Positions 34,839 to 43,838 are shown, counted from the first letter of the stretch. The stretch: 64,000 nucleotides of DNA from Glycomyces paridis (GCF_004912155.1 NZ_STGX01000001.1:152957-216956), one strand, 5' to 3'. Numbers and translations are program-made. The notes: a model not told the origin generated them from the letters alone.

Positions 34839-35471
34839 GTGGGTGGAGTCGAATATTTCCTGACCGTGGCGGTGACGCTGTTCGTCATCATGGACCCTCC
34901 GGGGATCGTGCCGATCTATCTGGCGCTGACGGGGACCATGGACCAGCGCCAGCGCAGCCGCGCGGCGCTCCAGGCGACGTGCCTGTCGCTCGGCGTGATC
35001 ACGCTGTTCGCCCTCCTGGGCCAGCAGATCATCAGCTACCTGCACATCGACCTCGCCGCGCTCCAGGGCGCGGGCGGCCTCCTGCTCCTGCTGGTGGCCC
35101 TCCAGCTCCTCACCGGCAAGGCCGACGACCCGAACGAGGCGGCCACCTCGAACATCGCGCTCGTCCCCCTCGGCACCCCGCTCCTCGCCGGCCCCGGCGC
35201 GATCGTCGCGGTCATCCTGTTCGTGAAGCAGGCGGAGTCCAACGTCGACTACCTCTGGATCGCGCTGGCGATCGTCGTCATCCACGTCTCGATCTTCCTG
35301 GTCATGCGCTTCTCCGGCTTCCTGGTGAAGATCCTGCGCCGCGGCGGCATCGAGGTCCTCACCCGCATCGCCGGCGTCCTCCTCGCGGCCATCGCCGTCC
35401 AACTCATCGCCGACGCCGTCATGGGCTACGTCGCCGTGTTCGAAAGTTCCGCCGGCGCTTCCGTTTGGTGA
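34839..35471 (+). CDS. MarC family integral membrane protein
   Basis: A 210-residue protein with six predicted helices and the MarC/YchE pattern FLTVAVTLFVIMDPPGIVPI at the N-terminus and LVPLGTPLLAGPGAIVAVIL in the middle. The family is conserved but functionally undefined; the early link to multiple antibiotic resistance has not held. GTG 34839 is the start. It is followed 24 bp later by a DUF2231 membrane gene on the same strand. Confidence 0.88.
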   Translation: MGGVEYFLTVAVTLFVIMDPPGIVPIYLALTGTMDQRQRSRAALQATCLSLGVITLFALLGQQIISYLHIDLAALQGAGGLLLLLVALQLLTGKADDPNEAATSNIALVPLGTPLLAGPGAIVAVILFVKQAESNVDYLWIALAIVVIHVSIFLVMRFSGFLVKILRRGGIEVLTRIAGVLLAAIAVQLIADAVMGYVAVFESSAGASVW

Positions 35472-35495
35472 TCGCTTTAGGGTTCAATTGAATCC

Positions 35496-36044
35496 ATGAC
35501 GACGATTCTGGATCTGCCGGTTCACCCCTTGGCGGTGCACGCCCCGATCATCCTGGTCGCCCTGCTGGTGCTGTTCGGCCTGCTGTACCTGTTCGTGCCG
35601 CCACTGCGGCAGCGGGTCGGGTGGGTGGTGGCCGTGCTGCTGTTCGCCGCGCCCGCTTCGGCGTACGGATCGATCTGGAGCGGCGAGCAGCTCGCGAACT
35701 ACCTGTCCGGGGGCAACGCCTGGAGCGAGGCGATCGAGCAGCACCAGGACTACGGCTGGTGGCTGCTGTGGACGCTGGTGGCGCTCATCCCGGTGTGGGG
35801 CCTGTTCGCCGGCCTCGACCGCGGCCGCAGGACCGCGCTCAAGCGCGGCGGCGACGCGCCGAAGCCCTCGGAGGACGGCGACACGGTCGCGGTCGCCTCG
35901 GACGACCCGGCCGCCGCGGGGCGGAAGGTCGTCATGTTCGTGGTCGGGATCATCGCGCTCGCGCTGCTGCTGCTCGCCGCGTTCCTGATCTTCCAGTCGG
36001 GCCACTCGGGCGCGGACATGAAGTGGGGCGGCACGGTTCAGTAG
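35496..36044 (+). CDS. DUF2231-like four-helix membrane protein
   Basis: A 182-residue protein with four predicted helices, starting LPVHPLAVHAPIILVALLVL and ending in SGHSGADMKWGG. The two His in the first helix (LPVHPLAVH) and the His in the last motif (GHSG) are typical of DUF2231 proteins and could be heme or metal ligands. The family function is unknown. A charged, Asp/Pro-rich cytoplasmic loop (about 108-140) separates the helix pairs. It probably shares a transcript with the MarC gene. Confidence 0.82.
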   Translation: MTTILDLPVHPLAVHAPIILVALLVLFGLLYLFVPPLRQRVGWVVAVLLFAAPASAYGSIWSGEQLANYLSGGNAWSEAIEQHQDYGWWLLWTLVALIPVWGLFAGLDRGRRTALKRGGDAPKPSEDGDTVAVASDDPAAAGRKVVMFVVGIIALALLLLAAFLIFQSGHSGADMKWGGTVQ

Positions 36045-36056
36045 CCCTGTACGGAA

Positions 36057-36088
36057 GAGCGGCTCCGACCGAATGGTCGGGGCCGCTT
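36057..36088. terminator. Bidirectional terminator between convergent genes
   Basis: A 14-bp stem with two G-U pairs (36057-36070 with 36075-36088) and a GAAT loop in the 56-base gap between the DUF2231 gene and the convergent small gene. Confidence 0.65.
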
Positions 36089-36100
36089 CGTCGTCGGGTC

Positions 36101-36337
36101 TCAGCCGTTGAGGAGGCCGATGACGAGGACGGTGAACATGAGGGCCACCGAGACCAGGGTGATCCAGTGGGTCACGAGGCGGGCCCGCTGTTCGTCGGCG
36201 TTGATCGCGGCGTGGTCCTGCGGGGGCAGGCGCCGCGGCTCGCCGGTGAGGGCCACGGACTCGACCCGCCAGCCCGGCGGCGGCGGGACGTTCACGGGCG
36301 GCCCTTCGTAGGCGGGGAGATCGGACCGGTCGCTCAT
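36101..36337 (-). CDS. Small single-pass membrane protein of unknown function
   Basis: A 78-residue protein with a Pro-rich cytoplasmic N-terminus (YEGPPVNVPPPPGW) and one C-terminal helix (WITLVSVALMFTVLVIGLL), so probably tail-anchored. No family is recognised. Coding is supported by its clean helix, codon bias and convergent placement behind a terminator, but the ribosome site is poor. Confidence 0.6.
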   Translation of the reverse strand: MSDRSDLPAYEGPPVNVPPPPGWRVESVALTGEPRRLPPQDHAAINADEQRARLVTHWITLVSVALMFTVLVIGLLNG

Positions 36338-36388
36338 GGGAGCAGCCTAACGCCGCGAGGCGACCCCGTGCGCGGCCAGGCCGAGGGG

Positions 36389-36461
36389 CCGCCGGTTCCG
36401 GGGCGCTCGATTTGAAGGCGCGCGGTTTGAGGGTGCGCAGTTCCAGGGCCCGGTTTGAGGG
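36389..36461 (+). repeat. 15-bp minisatellite, five units, intergenic
   Basis: Units at 36389, 36404, 36419, 36434 and 36449 (the last is 13 bases) follow the loose consensus YGCGCNGTTTGAGGG, for example CGCGCGGTTTGAGGG and TGCGCAGTTCCAGGG. A related array lies inside the gene at 50342-50839. Confidence 0.65.
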
Positions 36462-36532
36462 AGCACTGGCGAGTCGTGGGAGCGGGGTTCTCGGGCCCCC
36501 GGTTTTCTAGAGTGCCCGGCGGGTGCGACAGA

Positions 36533-36582
36533 AAGGCCGTGGCGTGTTGTCACCCGATCGGGTGACAACACGCCACGGCCTT
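36533..36582. terminator. 50-bp perfect palindromic terminator of the DEAD-box gene
   Basis: Twenty-five bases (36533-36557, beginning AAGGCCGTGGCGTGTTGTCA) are followed directly by their exact reverse complement. On the minus strand it begins 22 bases past the helicase stop and ends in CCTTTCTGTC, giving a short T-run. Confidence 0.8.
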
Positions 36583-36603
36583 CAGTCTGCGCGGCGCTTA
36601 CCG

Positions 36604-38235
36604 CTAGTCCTCGCCGGTCTGGCGGTCGCTGCTGCCGTTGGGACGGCGGCGGCGACGGCGCCTGCGGGCCGGGGCGTCGCCCTCGCCCTCGGCGCGGGGG
36701 GCCGGGTCGGTGCGCGGGGCGCGCTCGGGGGCGGCCTCGCGGGGAGCGGCGGCCTCGCCCTCGGTGCGGACGCGGCGGCGCTGGCGGTTGCGGGGGGCCG
36801 GGGCCTCGCCGCTCTCGCCGGTGGTGCCGCGCTCCTCGTTGGAGGCGCCCCGGCCGCCGCCGCGGCGGTCGCCGTCACCGCGGCCCCTGCCGCGGTCGCC
36901 GCCGCCGCGCGGGCCGCGTCCGCGGCCGCGACCGGACTTGCGGGCGTCGCCTTCCACGTTCTCCTCGCGCTCGGCGCTCAGGCCGTCGCGCTTGCGCAGC
37001 TCGCTCGGCAGCGCCGAGGGGGCGCCCTCGGGGATGTCGAGGTCGGTGTAGATGTGCTCGGAGGTGTGGTAGGTCTCCACCGGCTCGCCGATGTCGAGGC
37101 CGTTGGCCTTGACGATGATCTTCCAGCGGGGCAGGTCCTCCCAGGTCAGGAAGGTCACGGCGATGCCGGTCGCGCCCGCGCGGCCGGTGCGGCCGATGCG
37201 GTGCACGTACGTCTCGGCCTCTTCGGGCGAGTCGTAGTTGATCACGTGGGTGATGTCGGGGACGTCGATGCCGCGGGCGGCCACGTCGGTCGCCACGAGC
37301 ACGTCGATCTTGCCGGAGCGGAAGGCCCGCAGGGCCCGCTCGCGCGCGTTCTGGCCGAGGTCGCCGTGGACCGAGCCGACCGCGAAGCCGCGGAAGTCGA
37401 GCTCGTCGGCGAGCTTCTGCGCGGCGCGCTTGGTGCGGCAGAACATGATCGTCAGGCCGCGGCCGCGGGCCTGGAGGATCCGGGCGGCGACTTCGACCTT
37501 GTTGAGCGCGTGGGTCATGTAGACCAGCTGGCGGGTGTTGTTGGCCGCCTCCTGGTCGGGGCCGGTCACGTCGGCGGCCACCGTCATCGGGCGGTGCATG
37601 TGGCGGCGCGAGAGCGACATGATCGTGTCGGGCATCGTCGCCGAGAACAGCATGGTCTGGCGCTCGACGGGCAGGAGCTTGAGGATCTTCTCGACGTCCT
37701 CGGAGAAGCCGAGGTCGAGCATCCGGTCGGCCTCGTCGAGGACGCAGTGCGCGATCTTGTCGAGCTTGATGTGCTTGGACTTGTAGAGGTCCAGCAGGCG
37801 CCCGGGGGTGCCGACGATGATGTCGACGCCGGACTTGAGGGCCTCGACCTGGGGCTCGTAGGCGCGGCCGCCGTAGATCGGCAGGACCCGGATGTCGCGG
37901 GTCTTGCCCGCGTCCTCAAGGTCGCGTGCGACCTGGAGGCCGAGCTCGCGGGTGGGGACCAGGATCAGCGCCTGCGGCTTGCCGTCGGCGCCCTCCTCGG
38001 CGGAGGTGATCTGGTCGATGATCGGCAGGCCGAACCCGAAGGTCTTGCCGGTGCCGGTGGGGGCGCGGCCGATGATGTCCGAGCCGCGGAGCGCGATCGG
38101 GATCGCGTACTCCTGGATGGCGAATGCCCGCTCGATGCCAAGGGCCGCAAGGGCCTCGATGGTCTCATCGCGGACACCCAGCTGGGCGAAAGTCGGCCCC
38201 TCGTTCTTGGGCCGGTCGTTGTTCACTTCGTTCAC
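36604..38235 (-). CDS. DEAD-box RNA helicase (RhlE/CsdA-like) with RGG-rich tail
   Basis: A 543-residue helicase with all core motifs: APTGTGKTFGFG (I), PTRELGLQ (Ia), VLDEADRMLDLGF (II), FSATMP (III), TDVAARGIDVPD (V) and HRIGRTGRAG (VI). The last about 130 residues are Arg/Gly and Glu-rich (SGRGRGRGPRGGGDRGRGRG) and should bind RNA. It likely remodels structured RNA, as expected in a high-GC transcriptome or in the cold. GTGAAC occurs three times at the start (38244, 38235, 38226). I chose 38235 because AGGTGA lies five bases before it. The terminator is a 50-bp palindrome. Confidence 0.92.
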   Translation of the reverse strand: MNEVNNDRPKNEGPTFAQLGVRDETIEALAALGIERAFAIQEYAIPIALRGSDIIGRAPTGTGKTFGFGLPIIDQITSAEEGADGKPQALILVPTRELGLQVARDLEDAGKTRDIRVLPIYGGRAYEPQVEALKSGVDIIVGTPGRLLDLYKSKHIKLDKIAHCVLDEADRMLDLGFSEDVEKILKLLPVERQTMLFSATMPDTIMSLSRRHMHRPMTVAADVTGPDQEAANNTRQLVYMTHALNKVEVAARILQARGRGLTIMFCRTKRAAQKLADELDFRGFAVGSVHGDLGQNARERALRAFRSGKIDVLVATDVAARGIDVPDITHVINYDSPEEAETYVHRIGRTGRAGATGIAVTFLTWEDLPRWKIIVKANGLDIGEPVETYHTSEHIYTDLDIPEGAPSALPSELRKRDGLSAEREENVEGDARKSGRGRGRGPRGGGDRGRGRGDGDRRGGGRGASNEERGTTGESGEAPAPRNRQRRRVRTEGEAAAPREAAPERAPRTDPAPRAEGEGDAPARRRRRRRRPNGSSDRQTGED

Positions 38236-38638
38236 TCTGTTCACCTCGTGGCGGAGGACGTCACCAGATCCGGGGAACTCGGCGCCACATCATGTCTCGT
38301 CACACAGCGGCGACGACCGCCGGATTCGGGAAGTCGCCGCTTCGCAGGAGCGGCACGGCGCCTGGCGCCGTGACCGCATCGAGGACCGCTCTCGCAATCG
38401 TCGAAGACTCGTCTCGCGAGCTTCGTCAAGGGGACTGCCACGTCGTGGCCGCGGTCGCTCCCGACCATCCTACGCTCTCCGGACCCGTTCGTCTCGGTGC
38501 GCCGTTCCCGACCCGCCTCGAAGGTGGCCGGACTCACCCTTATGAGACCCTTCTGGCCTGCGAAGACGCCTCGGAAGCCGGTGCGGCGGCGACACCGCGA
38601 AGACGAACGGCGCTCCGGGCCAGTGGTAACCTGCCCCC
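38236..38638. other. Divergent intergenic region between the helicase and ferritin-like genes
   Basis: About 400 bases containing the promoters of two divergent genes. I could not identify a convincing hexamer pair and saw no repeat, operator palindrome or coding ORF. A long leader for the helicase mRNA is plausible for this family. Confidence 0.35.
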
Positions 38639-39331
38639 GTGTCCGAGACAACTGATCCCGCCGCCGGCCCCGACGGCCCGGTCCCCGCGGCCCCGGCCCC
38701 CGGCCGCGAATCCGTCATCGACCTCCTTGGCCTGCTTGCACTCGGCGAACTCCTCGCCTTCGAGCGGATGGTCTTCGACGCCCGCCTCGCCCCCGACCTC
38801 GCCCGCCGCGCCGCCCTCTCGGAGGCGGCCGTGGGTGAGATTCGCAACTACCGGCTCCTCGCCGACCGCCTCGCCGAGCTCGGGGCCGACCCCGCCGAGG
38901 CCATGGCCCCGTTCAAGGAGGCCTTCCGCTCCTTCGACGCCTCCACCTCGCCCCGCGACTGGCTCGAAGCGCTCGTGAAGGTCCACCTCGGCGACGCCGT
39001 CGCCGACGACTTCATCCGCGCCGTCTCCGCCGGGCTCGAAGAGGGCGACCGCGAGCTCATCGCGACCGTCCTCGCCGAGACCGCCGCCGCGGACCTGGCC
39101 GCCGAGGAGATCCGCGCCGCCGTCAAGGCCGACCCGGCCGTCACCGGCCGCCTGTCGCTGTGGGCCCGCCGCCTCGTCGGCGAGGGCATCAACCGCGCCC
39201 AGGGCGTCGCGGCCGCCAACGAGCGCCTCACCGGCCTCATCGTCGGCGACGGCGGCACCCTCGACGCCCTCCTGCGCCGCCTCACACGCGCGCACCAGGA
39301 CCGGATGAAATCCGTCGGCTTGAACAACTGA
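38639..39331 (+). CDS. Ferritin-like (MiaE-like) fold protein
   Basis: A 230-residue, nearly all-helical protein with a disordered Pro/Ala-rich N-terminus (1-25). The helices carry di-iron-type ligands in the ferritin-like pattern: GELLAFERMVFDA, EIRNYRLLADRL and VHLGDAVADDFIRA. It belongs to an actinobacterial ferritin-like group related to the tRNA hydroxylase MiaE. The gene often neighbours DEAD-box helicases, as here. The reaction is unknown. The start is GTG 38639, with little evidence of a ribosome site. Confidence 0.75.
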   Translation: MSETTDPAAGPDGPVPAAPAPGRESVIDLLGLLALGELLAFERMVFDARLAPDLARRAALSEAAVGEIRNYRLLADRLAELGADPAEAMAPFKEAFRSFDASTSPRDWLEALVKVHLGDAVADDFIRAVSAGLEEGDRELIATVLAETAAADLAAEEIRAAVKADPAVTGRLSLWARRLVGEGINRAQGVAAANERLTGLIVGDGGTLDALLRRLTRAHQDRMKSVGLNN

Positions 39332-39427
39332 CGGCCCGGTCCGCAAGGGCCGTTACCGAATCGAGACGAAACGGCCGCAACTGGTCCCTCCGTCTCCCGC
39401 GTCTTGGGGGCGGAGGAGGACACAAAC

Positions 39428-40705
39428 ATGCGGCTCACGAAAAGCCATGTCGTCAGCGGGGTGCTCGCCCTCGCGCTGCTCGGCGCCACGGGTACCGCCT
39501 GGTACTTCGCAGCGCAGGCGCGCACCCCGGCGCAGCGCGCCGAGGAGACGAGCGCACCCGACGACAGCGTGATCACGGTCCGGGTGGACCAGGATCAGCT
39601 CATCGACACCTTGGAATTCGACGCGGTCCTCGACCGCACCGGGGACTTCGCCGTCCCCGCGCCCAACCCCCCCGAGGGGATCGAGACCGCGCTGGCCTCG
39701 AAGATCCCCCTGAAAGTGGGCGACGAGGTCAAGGCGGGAACCGTCCTGCTGGAGGTCTCCGGCCGCCCGATGATCGCCCTCAAGGGCGACGTGCCCGCCT
39801 ACCGCGACCTCGTCGAGGGCGACACGGGCCCCGACGTCGAGCAGCTCCAGAAGGCGCTCGCATCCCTGTACGGCACCCCGACCACCGGCACCTTCGACTC
39901 GCGCACCGCCTCGGACCTCGAGAAGCTCTACGACCACGCCGGCTACGACCCGGCCGTCCTCGAAGAGGAGGTCGAGCAGGACCCGCCGCCCGAGAGCGAA
40001 GGCGAGACCGACGGGACCGGCGAGGACGCCGAGACCGAGGAGAACATCGGCGGCGCCCAGACGACCACGGTGGAGCGGGCCAAGCTCCCGGCCTCCGAGG
40101 TCGTGTTCCTGCCCGAGCTGCCCATGCAGGTCAGCAAGGTCAACGTCAAGCAGTCCGCGCCCGTCGGCGAGGAGGCCGTCCTGGTCCTCGCCTCCGGCGA
40201 CTGGAAGCTGGAGGCCAAGCTGGACTCCGAGGCCGCCGCCGAACTCAACAAGCTCGGCGGGGAAGCCGAACTCGAATACGGCTCGGGCCCCCTCGAAGGC
40301 CAGGAGGTCGGCGAGTTCGAACTCGACGTCCGCGAGGAGGAGGGCGAGTCCGAGGGCTGGGAGGAAGAGGCCCCGACCGTCGAGAACACCTACGCCGTCT
40401 TCGAGTTCGACGAGGACAAGATCGAGGACCTCGACGAGCTCGCCCCCGGCGAGGAGCAGGAGCTGACCCTCGTCCGCGCCCGCTCCGCCGAGGACGCCCT
40501 CATCGTGCCGCTCTCGGCACTGTGGACCGACGCCGAGGACCGCACCATGATCACCGTCCTCGAAGGCGACGACGCCACCGAACGCCACGTCGAGGTCGAG
40601 GTGACCTTGCGCCACGAGGGCCGCGGCGTGGTCGAACCAGTCGAGGACGAGCTCGCGAAGGGCGACAAGGTCGTGATCGCCTGGCGCGACCGGGGCAACG
40701 GCTGA
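39428..40705 (+). CDS. Efflux adaptor with peptidoglycan-binding domain (HlyD/MacA-like)
   Basis: A 425-residue protein with one N-terminal helix (SHVVSGVLALALLGATGTAW), a lipoyl/HlyD-like hairpin region, a peptidoglycan-binding domain (VEGDTGPDVEQLQKALASLY, about residues 130-175), an acidic linker and a C-terminal beta-barrel adaptor part (ALIVPLSALWTDAEDRTMIT). It should link an ABC permease to the cell wall. The ATG 39428 has GGAGG upstream. Its stop overlaps the start of the permease gene by one base, so the two are coupled. The ABC ATPase gene that normally follows such an adaptor is missing. Confidence 0.85.
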   Translation: MRLTKSHVVSGVLALALLGATGTAWYFAAQARTPAQRAEETSAPDDSVITVRVDQDQLIDTLEFDAVLDRTGDFAVPAPNPPEGIETALASKIPLKVGDEVKAGTVLLEVSGRPMIALKGDVPAYRDLVEGDTGPDVEQLQKALASLYGTPTTGTFDSRTASDLEKLYDHAGYDPAVLEEEVEQDPPPESEGETDGTGEDAETEENIGGAQTTTVERAKLPASEVVFLPELPMQVSKVNVKQSAPVGEEAVLVLASGDWKLEAKLDSEAAAELNKLGGEAELEYGSGPLEGQEVGEFELDVREEEGESEGWEEEAPTVENTYAVFEFDEDKIEDLDELAPGEEQELTLVRARSAEDALIVPLSALWTDAEDRTMITVLEGDDATERHVEVEVTLRHEGRGVVEPVEDELAKGDKVVIAWRDRGNG

Positions 40706-42060
40706 TGGCACGCAAGCGCCGCGAACCCGAGACCGACACCGAACTGCTCGAATATGTCACCCCCGGCGAGGAATCGGCGCCCACCGGCCGCGCGGCCCGC
40801 AAGGCCGCCAAGGCCGAGCGGAAAGCCGAGCGGAAGGCGCGCGCCGAGGCCGAGAAGCTCCTGCCGAAGGCCAAGGGCCGCTTCGGCGTCCGCAGCATGG
40901 GCATCGCCTACGAGGCGTTCCAGTCCCTGCGCGGGCGCACCATGCGCACCTGGATGACCGCCATCGGCATCGCCCTCGGCATCGCCGCCACGGTCGCCAC
41001 CGTCGGGCTCTCGTCCACATCGGCCGCCGCCATCGCCGAGCGCTTCGACGCCACCGAGGCCACCCAGGTCACCGTCTCGTTCTCGAACAACATGCGCGAC
41101 GCCGGGTACGCCCCCGACCTCGAATCCTCCGAACGGGTGCGGGGCATCCACGGCGTCGTCGACGCCGGGATCTTCTGCGCCGCGGGGGAGGAGCGGACCG
41201 CCTCGCGCACCGAGTCCCAGGACTACGCCCGCGACGTCCCCGTCTTCGGCATGGAGCCGGGCGCGATGGAGGCCTACGGCTTCACCTTCACCCAGGGCGC
41301 CGCCTTCGACGCCGGGCACGTCGCCCGCGACGACCGCGTCGCCGTCATCGACGAGTCCGCCGCCCGCGACCTCGGCTACTCCTCCCTGGAGGGCGGGCCG
41401 ATGATCTACATCGAAGGCGAGGAGTACGCGCTCGTCGGCGTCTACCAGGCGCCCGAGGGCGAGGCCAAGCTCACCGGCGCCGTCGTCATCCCTCCGACCC
41501 CCTGCACCGAGGCCGACCCGGACTACGCCGCGGCCCAGGTGTTCATCCGCACCGACCTCGGCGCCGCCGACAAGGTCGCCGAGACCGCCCCCACCGCGGT
41601 CTTCCCCGAAGGCGCCGACAACCTCTCGGTGTCCAAGCCCTCCGATCTGCGCAGCTTCCGCAAGGGCGTCGAGAACGAGATGCAGGCCCTCCTGCTCGGC
41701 CTCGCGGCCGTCTCCCTCGTCATCGGCGCCGTCTCGGTCTCCAACACCGCGCTCGTCTCGGTCATGGAGCGCCGCTCCGAGATCGGCCTGCGCCGCGCCG
41801 TCGGCGCCGCCAGACGCGCGGTGGCGATGCAGTTCGTCTGGGAGTCGACCCTCATCGGGCTCATCGGCGGCCTCTTCGGCACCGTCCTGGGCGTCAACGT
41901 CACCGCGCTCGTCTCGCTCATGCGCGACTGGCAGATCGTCTTCGACCCGTCCCTGTTCGCCGCCGGACCCGTCATCGGCGCCGTCGTCGGCGTCGTCGCG
42001 GGCGTCTACCCGGCCTGGCGCGCCAGCCGCATCCCCCCGGCGGTGACCCTCCGGGCCTGA
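40705..42060 (+). CDS. MacB/FtsX-type ABC transporter permease
   Basis: A 451-residue permease with a basic cytoplasmic N-terminus (about 1-65, rich in KAERKAERKAR), a first helix near MRTWMTAIGIALGIAATVAT, a MacB periplasmic core domain (about 110-310) and three C-terminal helices of the FtsX domain including NTALVSVMERRSEIGLRRAV. It forms the membrane part of a MacAB-like export or mechanotransmission system with the adaptor upstream. No ATP-binding subunit is encoded next to it, so it must use one encoded elsewhere or be inactive. The substrate is unknown. Confidence 0.85.
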   Translation: MARKRREPETDTELLEYVTPGEESAPTGRAARKAAKAERKAERKARAEAEKLLPKAKGRFGVRSMGIAYEAFQSLRGRTMRTWMTAIGIALGIAATVATVGLSSTSAAAIAERFDATEATQVTVSFSNNMRDAGYAPDLESSERVRGIHGVVDAGIFCAAGEERTASRTESQDYARDVPVFGMEPGAMEAYGFTFTQGAAFDAGHVARDDRVAVIDESAARDLGYSSLEGGPMIYIEGEEYALVGVYQAPEGEAKLTGAVVIPPTPCTEADPDYAAAQVFIRTDLGAADKVAETAPTAVFPEGADNLSVSKPSDLRSFRKGVENEMQALLLGLAAVSLVIGAVSVSNTALVSVMERRSEIGLRRAVGAARRAVAMQFVWESTLIGLIGGLFGTVLGVNVTALVSLMRDWQIVFDPSLFAAGPVIGAVVGVVAGVYPAWRASRIPPAVTLRA

Positions 42061-42076
42061 CACTCGTTACACCCGC

Positions 42077-42727
42077 GTGCCGATCACCGACGACGCCCGC
42101 GACCTGTTCCTGCCCGCCGCCTGCGCCTCCTGCCGGAGCGCGTCGGCGGCGGGCTTCGGCCTGTGCCCCGACTGCGCCGCCGACCTCGCGGCCCTGCGCC
42201 CGCTCCTGGCCGCCCCCGCCGTGCGCGGCGCCCCGCCCGTCGTCGCCGCCGGACCCTACGCCGGCACCCTCGCCGAAGCCCTGAACGAGTACAAGGAGCG
42301 CTCCAGGCGCGAACTCGCCCCCGCCCTCGGCGCCCTGCTCGGACGCGCCCTCGCCGTCGTCGCCGCCGAGGTCCCCGGCGCGGTCCTCGTCCCCGTCCCG
42401 CCCACCCGCGCCGCCCGCCGCGCCCGCGGCTTCGACCACGTCGCCGCCGCCTGCGCCGCCGTACCCGGGCGCCCGCCCGTCCACGCGTGCCTGCGGGCCC
42501 TGCCCAGGCCCGACTCGGTCGGCCTCACCCCGCGCGGGCGCCTGGCCGCCGCGACGGCGAGCCTGCGCGCACGGCCCCGGGCCGCCGCCGCGCTGGCGGC
42601 CACCGGGGCGCCCGCGATCCTCGTCGACGACGTCGTGACGACCGGCGCGACCCTGCACGCGGCCGCGCGGGCCCTGGCGGGCGCCGGTGTCGCCGTCCCC
42701 GCGGCGGTCTGCGTCGCCGCGGCCTGA
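42077..42727 (+). CDS. ComF family phosphoribosyltransferase-like protein
   Basis: A 216-residue protein with an N-terminal zinc finger (CASCRSASAAGFGLCPDC), the ComF middle (ALNEYKERSRRELAP, then PVPPTRAARRARGFDH) and the PRPP-binding loop ILVDDVVTTGATL near the end. In naturally competent bacteria ComF helps single-stranded DNA uptake, but the protein is widespread in non-competent actinobacteria and its role there is unclear. It starts 16 bases after the permease stop and may be in its operon. No other competence gene is in the window. Confidence 0.88.
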   Translation: MPITDDARDLFLPAACASCRSASAAGFGLCPDCAADLAALRPLLAAPAVRGAPPVVAAGPYAGTLAEALNEYKERSRRELAPALGALLGRALAVVAAEVPGAVLVPVPPTRAARRARGFDHVAAACAAVPGRPPVHACLRALPRPDSVGLTPRGRLAAATASLRARPRAAAALAATGAPAILVDDVVTTGATLHAAARALAGAGVAVPAAVCVAAA

Positions 42728-43172
42728 GTTGCGGGAGGTGTGACGATCCCGCTTTCGGGTATTCGTTCCGCTGTCAGGTCCCCGACAGCGCCGGTCGACG
42801 GTTCGGCCACGAATGCGAAGACTTATCTCGGTTACGCGGAAACGCACGCGCGCACCGCGCGGCGCGTTGGAGAATTCGTGTAGCCGAAGGGTCGACTTTC
42901 GGTGATGGAGGGGTTAGTCTCAAAATCTCAGATCGGTAACGAGACGGCTGAGGCCAGATGGACATTCACTGGACCAGAAGTGAACTCCCCCAGGGAGTTC
43001 CGGCCAGGCTCCGCGAGCCGGGCCGGGACGGGGGACGCACGCGCCGCAGCCCGTCCCACCCGTGAGAGGAGGTCGATCCTTCCGCCGTACCGGATCTTCG
43101 GCTCCGGACCCAGCAGTTCAGCATCGTCAGCATCCCCCCGCGCAGAGCGGGATGCATCTGGGAGGTTCAGAG
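42728..43172. other. Long leader/promoter region of the HPF gene
   Basis: About 445 bases upstream of hpf. GTGT (42738-42741) and GGGTAT (42757-42762) with 15 bases between resemble the GTTT-N15-GGGTAT stress-sigma (SigB/SigH type) promoter, which would suit a hibernation factor, but one -35 base differs. No ORF in the region has coding character. The remainder, 42900-43150, may be a structured leader. Confidence 0.4.
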
Positions 43173-43838
43173 GTGGACATCGTCGTCAAGGGCCGCAACG
43201 TGGAAGTGCCCGACCACTACCGCGAGCTCGTCGAGGAGAAGATCGAATCCAAGATCGCGAAGTACCTCGCCCGGTACGACGGGGAAGCGATCGACATCGA
43301 CGTCGAGCTCTATCACGAGCCGAACCCCCGCCAGGCCGACCACGCCCAGCGCGTCGAGATCACCTGCCGCCCCAAGGGGACGGTCATCCGCGCCGAGGCC
43401 TGCGCCGGAGACTTCCGGTCCGCCTTTGAGCTGGCGGTGACCAAGCTCGGGCACCAGCTCCGCAAGACCTCCGACCGCAAGCGGATCCACCGCGGCGGCT
43501 CCAAGTCGCCGATGTCGGTCGCCGAGGCGACCTCGAACGGCAGCGGGCCCGCGGCCTCGGCCGCGACGCTGCTCGCCGAGCCCGGTGAGCGGACCGAGGC
43601 GCGGTTCATTTCCGAGGACGTCGACCACTACGAGGGCCTGGTCGAGGACGAGATGCCCGGCCGGATCGCCCGCGAGAAGATTCACCCCGGCGAGCCGATG
43701 ACCGTCGACGACGCCCTCCAGAACATGGAGCTCGTCGGCCACGACTTCTACCTGTTCCACGACAAGGAGAGCGGGCGCCCGTCGGTGGTCTACCGCCGCC
43801 GCGCCTTCGACTACGGCCTGCTCCGCCTCGACCTCTAG
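43173..43838 (+). CDS. hpf: Ribosome hibernation promoting factor, long form
   Basis: A 221-residue long HPF: an N-terminal beta-alpha-beta domain (VDIVVKGRNVEVPDHYRELV to SDRKRIHRG, about residues 1-105) that occupies the ribosomal decoding site, a Ser/Ala-rich linker, and a C-terminal dimerisation domain (EPMTVDDALQNMELVGHDFY to VVYRRRAFDYGLLRLDL) that joins two ribosomes as 100S particles. I chose the GTG at 43173 because GGGAGG lies seven bases before it and the sequence then matches the family start; the ATG at 43152 would precede its own ribosome site. Expression in stationary phase or stress is expected. Confidence 0.92.
   Translation: MDIVVKGRNVEVPDHYRELVEEKIESKIAKYLARYDGEAIDIDVELYHEPNPRQADHAQRVEITCRPKGTVIRAEACAGDFRSAFELAVTKLGHQLRKTSDRKRIHRGGSKSPMSVAEATSNGSGPAASAATLLAEPGERTEARFISEDVDHYEGLVEDEMPGRIAREKIHPGEPMTVDDALQNMELVGHDFYLFHDKESGRPSVVYRRRAFDYGLLRLDL

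Noticed and set aside
36347-36571. A 74-codon minus-strand ORF with an internal NRAPSNRAP repeat
   Set aside because: The repeat is the 15-bp minisatellite and the ORF runs through the 50-bp palindromic terminator; there is no ribosome site or coding bias.
42900-43172. The GC-rich hpf leader as a ydaO or other known riboswitch
   Set aside because: I could not match the conserved core of any riboswitch class I know; only a long leader is supported.
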